NCBI GenBank assembly: GCA_963642705.1
Contig: CAVIHU010000001.1
Coordinates: 124,001 to 188,000, forward strand
DNA: 64,000 nucleotides
DNA from: UBA11524 sp963642705
GTDB lineage: Bacteria > Bacillota > Clostridia > Christensenellales > Aristaeellaceae
Direction: 5' to 3'
Under the pieces are notes generated by a model. It made no database searches. It was not told the DNA's origin and saw only the letters and a program-made list of their open reading frames with translations. A program made the position numbers and the translations under genes. Positions 42,376 through 50,973 of this stretch are shown here, piece after piece; positions within the stretch are counted from its first letter, which is position 1; each line of letters opens with the position of its first letter.

Positions 42376-42409
42376 AAAAAAGGTTGCTGTGTTGCACAGC
42401 AGCCTTTTT
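42376..42409. terminator. Bidirectional terminator after the DUF1292 genes
   Basis: Long stem (AAAAGGTTGCTGTG with CACAGCAGCCTTTT) around a TTG loop, flanked by A-run on the left and T-run on the right, so it works on both strands between convergent genes. Confidence 0.9.
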
Positions 42410-42454
42410 CATATGCAATAAAGCAGGGATGATCAAAGACCATCCCTGCAATTG

Positions 42455-43675
42455 TTACTTTGACAGCTTTTCCTGCATGACCTCAAGCGCTTTTGCCAGC
42501 TGTGCATCTGTCAAGTCGCCCAACTCATACATGCCGTTGTCGCCTTCAACCTCAACATCCGGTGTAATGCCAACCTTGTGAACAGCGTTACCGTTCGGCG
42601 TGTAGTACTGTGCAACCGTAATTTGCATGCCCGTACCGTCAGAGAGCGGCACAACAGATTGAACAATGCCCTTGCCGTACGTCTGCTTGCCAACGATGGT
42701 TGCATCAGCGCGATCCTTGAGTGCACCGGTTAGAATTTCCGAGGAGGACGCACTGTTCTCGTTCACGAGGATAACGAGTTGCATATCAACCTTACCATCC
42801 TTCGTGCGGTAATAGTAGCGTTCGCCGTCTTTGTACTGCAGATAGCAAAGCGTGCCCTTGTCAAGGAAGATGTCCGCGATGCTCTGTGCATCATTGACCC
42901 AGCCGCCGGGATTATCACGCAGATCAATAATCAGACCTTTCGTGCCGTTCTTAACCATCGTGTTGACTGCCGCTTCAAACCTCTCTGCGCAGTCACCGGC
43001 GAAATCGTAGAGATAGATATAGCCGATTTCATCTGTCAGCATCATGGAATCAATGCGATTGACGTTGATATTCGCGCGCGTCAGCGTGAACTCGATCTCC
43101 TCGTTATCACGCAGGAATGTCACATGAACGTCTGTGCCGGGTGTGCCGCGCATGATGCTCACCGCTTCATTGATGGTGGAAGAGTTGACATAAAGATCCT
43201 CGACCTTGTAGAGAATGTCGCCCTTGCGGACGCCTGCCTCATGCGCAGGACCATTGTCAAACACGCGGCTGATGGTGCAGATGCCAGTCACATAGGATGT
43301 GGAAATCTGAATGCCGACACCGGCGTACTCGCCCTCATCCTCTTCCCAAAGCTCGGCGTATTCTTCAGCTGTGTAGAAGAAAGTATATGGGTCGCCCAGA
43401 CCGGACAGCAATCCCTGTGCAGCGCCGTCCAGCAAGTCCTGCACGTCGTAATCCTCGTAGTAACCTTCCTCGACGATGTCCATCAGCTCAAGCAAACGAT
43501 CAAACTGCTGATAGCGTGCGTATTCCTCCGCAGTAATTGTGATGGTGTCGCCGGAATCCTTTGCGGAGTTGGCTGCCTGCGCATTGAATGTCCCACTCTG
43601 CGCGAGGAAAATACCGCTGAAGAAGGCAAGACAGACAAGAAAAGTTGAGACAACAAGGACTGTTCTTTTTTTCAT
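42455..43675 (-). CDS. ctpA: S41-family (CtpA-type) carboxy-terminal processing protease
   Basis: 406 residues. One N-terminal membrane anchor (VLVVSTFLVCLAFFSGIFLA), a PDZ domain at about 115-200 (GVGIQISTSYVTG, GPAHEAGVRKGDILYKVED), then the protease domain with catalytic serine in NENSASSSEI and lysine in GKQTYGKGIVQ. It cleaves envelope proteins outside the membrane. It follows the CdaR-type regulator gene by 17 bases and shares its transcript. Confidence 0.93.
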   Translation of the reverse strand: MKKRTVLVVSTFLVCLAFFSGIFLAQSGTFNAQAANSAKDSGDTITITAEEYARYQQFDRLLELMDIVEEGYYEDYDVQDLLDGAAQGLLSGLGDPYTFFYTAEEYAELWEEDEGEYAGVGIQISTSYVTGICTISRVFDNGPAHEAGVRKGDILYKVEDLYVNSSTINEAVSIMRGTPGTDVHVTFLRDNEEIEFTLTRANINVNRIDSMMLTDEIGYIYLYDFAGDCAERFEAAVNTMVKNGTKGLIIDLRDNPGGWVNDAQSIADIFLDKGTLCYLQYKDGERYYYRTKDGKVDMQLVILVNENSASSSEILTGALKDRADATIVGKQTYGKGIVQSVVPLSDGTGMQITVAQYYTPNGNAVHKVGITPDVEVEGDNGMYELGDLTDAQLAKALEVMQEKLSK

Positions 43676-43692
43676 GTTCTTTTCCTCACTGA

Positions 43693-44748
43693 TTATGATT
43701 TTCGGGTTTGCTTATCGCTACTGACGTTCTTGAGCTCCATCAGAATTTTGAAGGTGATTGCATCATCGAAGGAGCGCAGATCAAGACCAGTCTGACGCTG
43801 CACCTTGTCAAGTCGGTACACGAGCGTGTTGCGATGAATATACAGCTGACGCGCGGTGTCGGACAGGTTCAGATCTTTCTTGAAGAACATTTCGATGGTA
43901 TACAGCATTTCGTCATTGAACAGTCGCTGATTCTTTCGGTTGAAGAGCAATCCGTGATAATAAGCGCTAATGTCTGGAGGAAGCTCCATTAGAAAGCGCT
44001 CCAGAATCAGGTGACTGTACATATAAATGCTCTCTTCAGGCTTGAAAATTCGTCCGACTTCGATAGCACGCTTCGCTTCGTTGTAGCTTTCACGCAGTTC
44101 ATCGAGCGTCCGACGCGCCTTGCCGATACCGACTGTCATCTGATGTGCTGTTTCACCCATCAGCGTCTCCTGCAATGCCTGTGCGAACTGCTTGAGGTCA
44201 TCAAGCGTATCGACATCCGACATTTCCTTAATCAGCACGACTGTGTGGCGATCCATGTTGAGCAGAACATCCTTGTCCTGTAGCGGTGTGATATCACGCA
44301 GCAGGTCGTATGCGCTTTCGTTTTCCGTTTGAACAATATGGAAGAGCATGACAGCGCGCTCCATGTCCTGCGGCATCTGATGCTCATGGCTTAGTGCTTC
44401 CAATTCGCTGCCTATCAGTTCACCACGAAGCGCACGGCAGTAGACATCGCTGCTGCTTTCTGTCCGTCCTTCGCCTGTCTGTTCAAGTGCAGTCAGTACC
44501 ATTGCTGCCAACTGAAGCACATCGCGCGCACCGGAAAGCTGTTCGGCTGCAGTCAGCACAACATGCAGCTTGGGTATGGCGATGTACAGCTTTCCCATTG
44601 AAGCGCGGAGATCGCCTTCCGTCAAGCGAAGCGAAGACAGGCTTGTGCCGTCTGGCAGCATGTCGTTCTTGACCTCGAGCATGGTTACTGGGATACTCAG
44701 CCGGTTCAGGATACTGTTAGCCTGGTCTTGCAAACGTTTTGTCAACAT
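43693..44748 (-). CDS. CdaR/PucR-family transcriptional regulator
   Basis: 351 residues from ATG 44748 (AAAGGGG eight bases upstream; the in-frame TTG at 44766 is less likely). The central GGDEF-like/CdaR domain (GIGKARRTLDELRESYNEAKRAI) and the C-terminal helix-turn-helix (FFKKDLNLSDTARQLYIHRNTLVYRLDKVQRQTGLDL) are clear. The family includes regulators of sugar-acid and purine use; with glucuronoxylan enzymes about 20 kb away a sugar-acid signal is possible but unproven. It is transcribed with the ctpA gene. Confidence 0.9.
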   Translation of the reverse strand: MLTKRLQDQANSILNRLSIPVTMLEVKNDMLPDGTSLSSLRLTEGDLRASMGKLYIAIPKLHVVLTAAEQLSGARDVLQLAAMVLTALEQTGEGRTESSSDVYCRALRGELIGSELEALSHEHQMPQDMERAVMLFHIVQTENESAYDLLRDITPLQDKDVLLNMDRHTVVLIKEMSDVDTLDDLKQFAQALQETLMGETAHQMTVGIGKARRTLDELRESYNEAKRAIEVGRIFKPEESIYMYSHLILERFLMELPPDISAYYHGLLFNRKNQRLFNDEMLYTIEMFFKKDLNLSDTARQLYIHRNTLVYRLDKVQRQTGLDLRSFDDAITFKILMELKNVSSDKQTRKS

Positions 44749-44807
44749 TTGCTTATCCCCTTTCAAGCTGCCTAACGAGCAGCATTAACATACAAAACAA
44801 CGTATTT

Positions 44808-44813
44808 AGTATA
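44808..44813 (-). promoter_or_regulatory. Extended -10 element of the cdaR/ctpA transcript
   Basis: Minus strand TGCTATACT (TATACT at 44808-44813), without a good -35 at 17 bp. A TTGACA lies only 11 bases upstream and is badly spaced for this -10. Confidence 0.45.
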
Positions 44814-44899
44814 GCACAATCAAATGTCAAAAAAAAGCGAAATCCGATGGGAAATGAAAATATTTTATGAATATGAAACAAAGCAATGTAGCTTGCCAG

Positions 44900-44943
44900 A
44901 AAAAAGAAAAGATGCACTCATCCGATCAGATAGAGTGCATCTT
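44900..44943 (-). terminator. Terminator of the MsmX-type ATPase gene
   Basis: 11-bp stem (44909-44919 with 44933-44943). On the minus strand it is followed by TTCTTTTTTC, a strong terminator. Confidence 0.85.
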
Positions 44944-44958
44944 GAATGCTATTTGGGA

Positions 44959-46131
44959 TTACTTTTCAGGGTTCACGGGCGTTGCAGCAGCCAGAGGCGC
45001 CGGAACAGCATCGGACACAAGAATTGTGCGCGCAGTCTCCTTGTCGAAGAAATGCAGGTGGTTCACATCGAACGCGACCTTGATGTCGGCACCGGCAGTG
45101 GACGTCGTGCGCGGATTGACACGAGCGATGATGTTGCCTTCCTTGCCGGTCGTCGTCAGGTACAGATAGGTCTCAGAGCCCATCTTCTCAGTTACCTCAA
45201 CCTTCACATCGATGCAGGCATCGGCGGCGTTTGCGAGGAACATTTCGTCATCATGGATGTTCTCCGGACGAATGCCCATCGTCACCTCACGACCAACGTA
45301 GGACTCATCAACAAACTTGGAAACCTTGCCCTGCGGGACAACAATCTTGTTGTCTCCAAAGTGTGCAACAACCTCGTTGCCTTCGCGCTTGAGCATGACA
45401 TCGAAGAAGTTCATCTGCGGAGAGCCAATGAAGCCTGCAACGAACTCGTTCGCCGGGAAGTCGTACAGATTCTGAGGCGTATCCACCTGCTGCACAACGC
45501 CATCCTTCATTACAACGATACGGGAAGCCATGGTCATAGCTTCGGTCTGGTCATGGGTGACGTAGATGAAGGTGGTCTGCAGGCGCTGATGGAGCTTCGT
45601 GATTTCGGTACGCATCTGCACACGCAGCTTGGCATCCAGGTTGGACAGCGGTTCATCGAACAGGAAGACCTTCGGTTCACGAACGATTGCACGACCCAGA
45701 GCAACACGCTGACGCTGACCGCCGGACAGAGCCTTCGGCTTACGGTTAAGCAGATGGTCGATACCGAGAATGCGAGCTGCTTCTTCGACGCGACGCTTGA
45801 TTTCGTCCTTGGGGGTCTTGCGAAGCTTCAGACCGAATGCCATATTGTCGTACACGGTCATGTGCGGATACAGTGCGTAGTTCTGGAAAACCATCGCGAT
45901 GTCGCGATCCTTCGGAGCAACATCGTTCACGAGCTTTTCACCGATATACAGCTCGCCGTCAGAAATTTCTTCCAGACCAGCAACCATACGCAGGGTGGTA
46001 GACTTGCCGCAGCCAGACGGTCCGACAAGAACGATAAATTCCTTGTCCTTGATATCGAGATTGAAATCGCTAACAGCGGTCACGCCGCCTGCATACACCT
46101 TGTAGATGTGCTGCAGAGATACACTTGCCAT
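44959..46131 (-). CDS. msmX: MsmX/UgpC-type multi-sugar ABC ATPase encoded alone
   Basis: 390 residues from ATG 46131 (GAGGAGGAATTCATC upstream). Walker A GPSGCGKST at 37-45, Q-loop VFQNYALYPH, signature LSGGQRQR, Walker B VFLFDEP, switch VTHDQTEAM, and a C-terminal TOBE domain. It is closest in style to MsmX/UgpC, the ATPase that serves several carbohydrate importers whose operons lack their own. It stands alone with its own promoter and terminator, which supports a shared role. The last 25 residues are an Ala/Pro-rich tail. Confidence 0.93.
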   Translation of the reverse strand: MASVSLQHIYKVYAGGVTAVSDFNLDIKDKEFIVLVGPSGCGKSTTLRMVAGLEEISDGELYIGEKLVNDVAPKDRDIAMVFQNYALYPHMTVYDNMAFGLKLRKTPKDEIKRRVEEAARILGIDHLLNRKPKALSGGQRQRVALGRAIVREPKVFLFDEPLSNLDAKLRVQMRTEITKLHQRLQTTFIYVTHDQTEAMTMASRIVVMKDGVVQQVDTPQNLYDFPANEFVAGFIGSPQMNFFDVMLKREGNEVVAHFGDNKIVVPQGKVSKFVDESYVGREVTMGIRPENIHDDEMFLANAADACIDVKVEVTEKMGSETYLYLTTTGKEGNIIARVNPRTTSTAGADIKVAFDVNHLHFFDKETARTILVSDAVPAPLAAATPVNPEK

Positions 46132-46217
46132 GATGAATTCCTCCTCATCAATCATTCGGTCATTCGTTCTGGCCGGTTTTGATCCATCTGGATTATCCTC
46201 TCCCGACCACTGCTGTT

Positions 46218-46246
46218 ATTATAGCGTTTTTTTGATAAAACGTAAA
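46218..46246 (-). promoter_or_regulatory. Promoter of msmX
   Basis: Minus strand: -35 TTTACG (46241-46246), 17-bp spacer, perfect -10 TATAAT (46218-46223). Confidence 0.75.
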
Positions 46247-46370
46247 TTGCCCAGATTGACAATTCTTCAAGAGAATCCTTGTGCAAAATGTATCGCATGG
46301 TCAAAAACAGACTTGAAATGTAGGCAAATTGCCTAAAAACAGCCTTGTGAACAGGCACTTTCCACAACAC

Positions 46371-46496
46371 AGAAACCGCTAACGGTATTGCACGTCAGCG
46401 GTTTCTGCTTGTATGGAGGATAGGGAGGTTCGATGTTTCCTTTTCAGAAAACACCGGGAAAGTAGAGATTGCTCCCGCGGGATGGTGGCTTTCCCG
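46371..46496. other. Structured intergenic region without a gene
   Basis: Of the roughly 445 bases between msmX and the coiled-coil gene, this part holds two strong inverted repeats: a 10-bp perfect stem 46371-46380/46397-46406, and 46455-46462/46489-46496 (8 bp) enclosing a TCCCGCGGGA palindrome. One may terminate the coiled-coil gene on the minus strand. A small RNA is possible; no family was recognised. 46497-46576 shows nothing. Confidence 0.4.
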
Positions 46497-46576
46497 CGCT
46501 TGCAAGGCAATGATACTCAAGAAACATGAAGCCTGCATGAATTACCCGTGAATATTTTGTAACACCTGACTGAAAA

Positions 46577-47278
46577 TTATTGCGAACTGCGCACTTGATT
46601 GCGTGCGTTGCGAATGTTTTGGAGCATTTGCGTGACATAATTGTCGAGATTTTGCAGCTGACCGGCAATATACTCCTGCGTCTGCTCCCGCTGTTGCGCG
46701 GCATCCTCCATCGATTGAGAATGCATGGTATCCGCCTCCTGCTGCGCCATCTGATGGATGGAGTCAGCCTGGACAAGCCGCTTTGCTTCCTGCTGGGCAT
46801 TGCGGATGATGTTGTTGGCTTCGCTGTTGGCACGTGCAATCAGTGCCTGTGCTTCACGTTGCGCATCGCTTTGTGCGTTGTTGCGGATGGTCTGCGCTTC
46901 CTGCTTGAGTGCATCGATTTTTTTCTGTGCCTCAGCCTTCAACTTTTCCGCTTCAGAACGTGCGGCATCTGTTGTCTTCTGCGCTTCATTCTTCTGACGG
47001 CGTGCATCATCCTGTGCTGTGTTTCGGAGCATTTCCGCCTGTTTTCCTGCCTCGGCGATAATTTCCTCTTTCTGATTAAGCAGGTTCTTCGCCTGTTGGA
47101 GCGCTTGCGGCAGCACACTCTGCAGGGCGCTGAGCTGATTAATCAGCTTCGCCTTTTCGACAATGATGGTTTTTCCGAGCCCTCTTGTATGGGAGATGTC
47201 TTCGATCATTGCATTGATGGCGTTGAGTGCGGTCTGCAAATCGTTCGTGTTCTGTGTGCCTTGCGTTTGATTCAGCAT
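46577..47278 (-). CDS. Alanine/glutamine-rich coiled-coil protein of unknown function
   Basis: 233 residues from ATG 47278. Almost entirely helical and charged, with a long heptad-like region at about 70-200 (AGKQAEMLRNTAQDDARRQ, EAQKKIDALKQEAQTIR and similar) resembling DivIVA or ATP-synthase-b-like coiled coils. The N-terminal 60 residues (LGKTIIVEKAKLINQL) are more conserved-looking. It lies downstream of coaD by 40 bases, an arrangement seen in Clostridia where this gene is annotated only as 'ATPase' or hypothetical. A structural or division-related role is possible but not shown. Confidence 0.75.
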   Translation of the reverse strand: MLNQTQGTQNTNDLQTALNAINAMIEDISHTRGLGKTIIVEKAKLINQLSALQSVLPQALQQAKNLLNQKEEIIAEAGKQAEMLRNTAQDDARRQKNEAQKTTDAARSEAEKLKAEAQKKIDALKQEAQTIRNNAQSDAQREAQALIARANSEANNIIRNAQQEAKRLVQADSIHQMAQQEADTMHSQSMEDAAQQREQTQEYIAGQLQNLDNYVTQMLQNIRNARNQVRSSQ

Positions 47279-47318
47279 TGCCTTTTTCCTCTTTTCCAAC
47301 CATTCTTAATCTTACTGG

Positions 47319-47819
47319 TTAGTGCTTTGAGTCCTGCTTTTCCTGAAACAGCGCGATAATGTCATCAGCGATATATGTCGGCACAAATGCGCGGATATCG
47401 GCACCGAATTTTGCAGCCTCGCGAACGGCAGAGGATGAAATATAGGAGTGCTCCGGCCTTGTCATCAGGAAAATCGTTTCGACATCCGGCAGAAGGTGGC
47501 TGTTGACCTGTGACATGGTCATTTCCGACTCAAAGTCGCTGACGGCACGAAGCCCGCGAACAACCGCAACGGCATGTCTCGCGCGTGCATAGTCCACCAT
47601 CAGACCATCCCAGCAATCTACCGTGACGTTTGGCAGCCCGGCAGTCATCTTTCGTAGCAGCATCATCCGTTCTTCCAGAGTAAAGCAACCCTGCTTCTTC
47701 GGATTGTGCATGACGGCAACGTAGAGGTGATCAAACAGCATAGCGGCGCGGCGGATTATGTCCTCATGTCCGAGCGTGACCGGATCAAAGCTGCCGGGAT
47801 ATACGCAAATCCGCTCCAT
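47319..47819 (-). CDS. coaD: Phosphopantetheine adenylyltransferase
   Basis: 166 residues, normal length. Nucleotidyltransferase motif YPGSFDPVTLGHEDI, conserved VRGLRAVSDFESEM and the ISSSAVREAAKFG motif are all present. It makes dephospho-CoA from 4'-phosphopantetheine and ATP. Its start overlaps the rsmD stop by one base, the classic rsmD-coaD pairing. Confidence 0.97.
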   Translation of the reverse strand: MERICVYPGSFDPVTLGHEDIIRRAAMLFDHLYVAVMHNPKKQGCFTLEERMMLLRKMTAGLPNVTVDCWDGLMVDYARARHAVAVVRGLRAVSDFESEMTMSQVNSHLLPDVETIFLMTRPEHSYISSSAVREAAKFGADIRAFVPTYIADDIIALFQEKQDSKH

Positions 47820-48376
47820 TAGGTTGCCTCCGATCTGATCAGGCGAAAGAAGCTGACGCCAGCGATGCCATACTGACGGTGATCATATAAATCAAACCCA
47901 TCCGATGTGACTGGAAATGTCTTTGCCTCGTGCTCCACAAGTACAATAGCGTCTGGCGAGAGCATTGGCATAAGCAACGTCATGATCGAACTGAGGTTGT
48001 GCATGGCATAGGGCGGATCGAGCAGCACAAGGTCGAACTGTGCATTTTGCTGGCGAAGCTTTATCAGCGCAGTCTGCCAATCAGCCAGGAGAATCGTACA
48101 TTTGTCCGTCATGCGTAGTTTTCGGCAGTTATCTTGTTCTACCTGATTTGCCTGACGATTGTGGTCGACCAGCACGGCACTTGCAGCTCCCCTGCTGACA
48201 GCCTCAAAAGCCATCGCTCCGCTGCCTGAAAATAAATCAAGCACGCGTGCATTGCGGACGCGCTGTTGTAGAATGTTGAAAACATTTTCGCGAACGCGAT
48301 CAAGCGTCGGACGTGTATCCGTTCCGATCGGTGCTGCGATGACAGTTCCGCGTGCTGATCCAGCAATGATGCGCAT
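47819..48376 (-). CDS. rsmD: 16S rRNA guanine-966 N2-methyltransferase
   Basis: 185 residues. N-terminal MRIIAGSARG with RPTLDRVRENVFNIL, SAM motif VLDLFSGSGAMAFEA, and catalytic DPPY. It methylates G966 of 16S rRNA. The ribosome-binding site is weak, and the start lies four bases after the upstream membrane-protein gene, so translation is probably coupled. Confidence 0.95.
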   Translation of the reverse strand: MRIIAGSARGTVIAAPIGTDTRPTLDRVRENVFNILQQRVRNARVLDLFSGSGAMAFEAVSRGAASAVLVDHNRQANQVEQDNCRKLRMTDKCTILLADWQTALIKLRQQNAQFDLVLLDPPYAMHNLSSIMTLLMPMLSPDAIVLVEHEAKTFPVTSDGFDLYDHRQYGIAGVSFFRLIRSEAT

Positions 48377-48380
48377 GATA

Positions 48381-49187
48381 TCAGTTCAGCTGCTGTGACG
48401 ATGAGCGCTGCTCACGCTGCCGCTGCTCCTTCTTCGCTTTTTTCTTTGCCTTGCGTTTACCGGCTGCGATATCTGCCTGCACTTGAGCGCGGATTTTGAC
48501 TCCCTGCGGATAGCCCAGCCCATACGCAAGCATCGGCAAACAGCATAGCAGCGGACTAAGGTGCTCGATGGTCAGAACAGCATCCTTATTAGATGTGCCG
48601 ACAATGTTGAGGAATGGCAGGATGCAGCAGCGGACGACAACACGTAGAATACTCATGCCGACATCGGTTGACTGCTGATGGTAGACTGCGAGTGCGATGC
48701 CGTTGTCGACATTGCTTTGCATGCTGCTGACCCACGTCGGCAGTGCACCGATGGACGTCATCTGCCGCTGAGCAAGGCATGCCAGCACAGTAGCGGCAAT
48801 GAGCACAGGTAGCGAACCGAGAAGTGCCGTCAGCAGCCCTTTAATCGGATGATAGCACGCATCGACCTCGCCCGGATTCAGCATCCGACCGGATTCCCTG
48901 CGCTGATACGCCATTTCGCCTGCGTTGACGGCTGCTGTGCCGGCAGTTGCGCCGGACTGAAACATAACCGTCAGCATAGCTAAAAGCAATGCAGCATTGA
49001 TGACAAGGTTCACTACAAAGCTGTCAAAGCTCAGCATTACGCCCAGAAACAGAAAGGCGACTGCAATCAGCAGATAATATAGTAAAAAACGCAGTGCACT
49101 GCTAAGGCACGATGAATCAAGCGGTTTGCCGTTAAGATACGGTTTTGTCTTGACAACGCCCTTTGTGGTCTTACTTGCTTCGTTCAC
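48381..49187 (-). CDS. Multi-pass membrane protein of unknown function
   Basis: 268 residues from GTG 49187, chosen because GAGGAGG lies just upstream and the GTGA overlaps the previous stop by four bases. Five or so hydrophobic segments are visible, with a soluble loop (GEMAYQRRESGRMLNPGEVDACYHP) between the second and third, and a highly basic Lys/Arg/Gln tail (KRKAKKKAKKEQRQREQR) on the probable cytoplasmic side. The organisation resembles YIP1-type membrane proteins, but I do not recognise the family. It sits inside the alr-to-coaD transcript. Confidence 0.8.
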   Translation of the reverse strand: MNEASKTTKGVVKTKPYLNGKPLDSSCLSSALRFLLYYLLIAVAFLFLGVMLSFDSFVVNLVINAALLLAMLTVMFQSGATAGTAAVNAGEMAYQRRESGRMLNPGEVDACYHPIKGLLTALLGSLPVLIAATVLACLAQRQMTSIGALPTWVSSMQSNVDNGIALAVYHQQSTDVGMSILRVVVRCCILPFLNIVGTSNKDAVLTIEHLSPLLCCLPMLAYGLGYPQGVKIRAQVQADIAAGKRKAKKKAKKEQRQREQRSSSQQLN

Positions 49188-49768
49188 GACATTTCCTCCT
49201 CTTTCGGTTGATCTGTAAACCAATGAATCATTCTCGAATCAGCGCATGCATTCAGCTTGATATCCCACGGATCTGCAGGAATGCGCTCTACCCATTGCCA
49301 CGACAGCGCACAACCGAGCGTAATGCCCTTCATTGATGGCAGCAACGTATCATAAAAACCGCCGCCTTTACCTAAACGGATACCTTCCCTATCAATACCT
49401 TCCAGCGGCGTCAGAAGAAGCTCAATGTCATCGCACGGGATGATGGGCGCATCTTGACTCGGTTCCAAGATGCCATAGCTGCCTCTGACAAGCTCTGACA
49501 TTGCAACCACTTTGCGCATGGTCATGATATGCGGTTTTTCAACACGCGGCAGCAGGAGCGTTTTTTTCTGCGACATCACGAATGCCATTAGCTTTGTGAT
49601 ATCTGCTTCCCAAGGAAGCGCCATATATCCTGCGATAACAGATGCATCATGGAAAAGCGATGAGGAAGCGATGAGATCGCACATCCGGCTGCTCTCCTCG
49701 TTTCGCTGAGCTTCACCGGCAAAGCGTACGCGCAGCATCTTTCTCAGTGCAGTCTTTTCTGTGCTCAT
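49184..49768 (-). CDS. 5-formyltetrahydrofolate cyclo-ligase
   Basis: 194 residues from ATG 49768, which overlaps the alr stop by four bases. The family motif LLLTPLEGIDREGIRLGKGGGFYDTLL is well conserved, and the N-terminal KTALRKMLR is typical. It converts 5-formyl-THF to 5,10-methenyl-THF with ATP. It lies between alr and the membrane-protein gene with four-base overlaps on both sides. Confidence 0.93.
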   Translation of the reverse strand: MSTEKTALRKMLRVRFAGEAQRNEESSRMCDLIASSSLFHDASVIAGYMALPWEADITKLMAFVMSQKKTLLLPRVEKPHIMTMRKVVAMSELVRGSYGILEPSQDAPIIPCDDIELLLTPLEGIDREGIRLGKGGGFYDTLLPSMKGITLGCALSWQWVERIPADPWDIKLNACADSRMIHWFTDQPKEEEMS

Positions 49769-50868
49769 TCGCGTTCGTGCAGCCACACGCGGTGGACACG
49801 GTCTGTAGCAGCCAAAAGTACCTCATAGCCGATGGTGCCGGACCATGAAGCAAGCTCGTCTGCCGAAATCGTTTCCGAACCATCTGTGCCCATCAGTGTG
49901 ACCTCCTCGCCGATTTTAACATCAGGAATATCTGTCACATCCACCATCATCTGATCCATACAGATACGTCCGACAACGTTTGCACGATGCCCGTGAATCA
50001 GTACCTGCGCCTTGCCGGAGCCATTGCGGTGATAGCCGTCGCCGTAGCCGCAAGCTACTGTCGCGAGGCGCATGGGCTTGTCCGCCGTATATGTGCAGCC
50101 ATAGCTGACCTTGTCGCCGGGATAAATCGTCTTCAGGAACGTGATTTCTGTGCGCCAGCTCATGACCGGCTGCAACGGGAGATCAGTCGCCACTGGTGGA
50201 TTTCCGTACATCGAAATGCCGGCACGAACCATGTCCATTGCAACCTCCGGCAGGCGGTGAATCGCAGCAGAATTGGCACAGTGCCGCACAATGTGATCAG
50301 GCAGCAGTGTCAACAGTTCCTGATAGCGCTTGAACTGTGCATGCGTGTACACCAAATCACCGCCGTCAGCATCAGCGAAGTGCGTGAAAGCTCCAGTCAT
50401 GCGGACATGCGGACATTCCTGCAGGCAAGCAAGGATTTCACGTACCTCCTGCTCCGTCCTGACACCGATTCGCCCCATACCCGTGTCGAGCTTCAGGTGC
50501 ATCATGCCGTCCATGTTTGCAGATGTCGCAGCTTTTTCCATCGCACGAACCATATGCGGTGTGCAGACTGTCAACGTCAGTTTGTTTAGCACGCCCTCAT
50601 TGATTTCCTCATCCGAGGACGCACCGAGCACCAAAATCGGAGCTGTGACGCCTGCGTCACGAAGTCGCTTACCTTCATCTGTGCGTGCAACGGCCAGCGC
50701 GACGGCACCTGCTTCCAGGGCAGCACACGCCACCTTAATAATACCGTGACCATAGGCATCTGCCTTTACAACGGCCATCAAGTCCGTACCGGCAGGCAGG
50801 GTTCCAATCAATAAACGAACGTTTGTCCTGAGGACGTCAAGATCAATCGTCCGAACAGGATACTGCTG
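49765..50868 (-). CDS. alr: Alanine racemase
   Basis: 367 residues from ATG 50868 (GGTGAG six bases upstream); ATG 50892 is an alternative, while ATG 50946 lies upstream of the promoter -10 and is excluded. PLP lysine in VVKADAYGHG, the GISMYGNPP loop and catalytic tyrosine region VSYGCTYTA, and ICMDQMMVDVTD are all present. It makes D-alanine for peptidoglycan. It heads a tight cluster (cyclo-ligase, membrane protein, rsmD, coaD) and lies downstream of murC. Confidence 0.95.
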   Translation of the reverse strand, partial: QQYPVRTIDLDVLRTNVRLLIGTLPAGTDLMAVVKADAYGHGIIKVACAALEAGAVALAVARTDEGKRLRDAGVTAPILVLGASSDEEINEGVLNKLTLTVCTPHMVRAMEKAATSANMDGMMHLKLDTGMGRIGVRTEQEVREILACLQECPHVRMTGAFTHFADADGGDLVYTHAQFKRYQELLTLLPDHIVRHCANSAAIHRLPEVAMDMVRAGISMYGNPPVATDLPLQPVMSWRTEITFLKTIYPGDKVSYGCTYTADKPMRLATVACGYGDGYHRNGSGKAQVLIHGHRANVVGRICMDQMMVDVTDIPDVKIGEEVTLMGTDGSETISADELASWSGTIGYEVLLAATDRVHRVWLHERE

Positions 50869-50926
50869 CATTAGCAGCTCACCATCTTTCATTGCTATGC
50901 ACCGCATTTGGAGCGGATTGCTGATT

Positions 50927-50955
50927 ATTATAGCATAGAATTTCATTCATGAAAA
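50927..50955 (-). promoter_or_regulatory. Promoter of alr
   Basis: Minus strand: -35 TTTTCA (50950-50955), 17-bp spacer, extended -10 TGCTATAAT (TATAAT at 50927-50932). It excludes the longest possible alr start. Confidence 0.7.
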
Positions 50956-50973
50956 GGACTTCATTTGCCGATG

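Noticed and set aside
46417..46440. GGTTCGAT resembling a tRNA T-loop
   Set aside because: No matching acceptor, D or anticodon stems can be drawn around it; not a tRNA.
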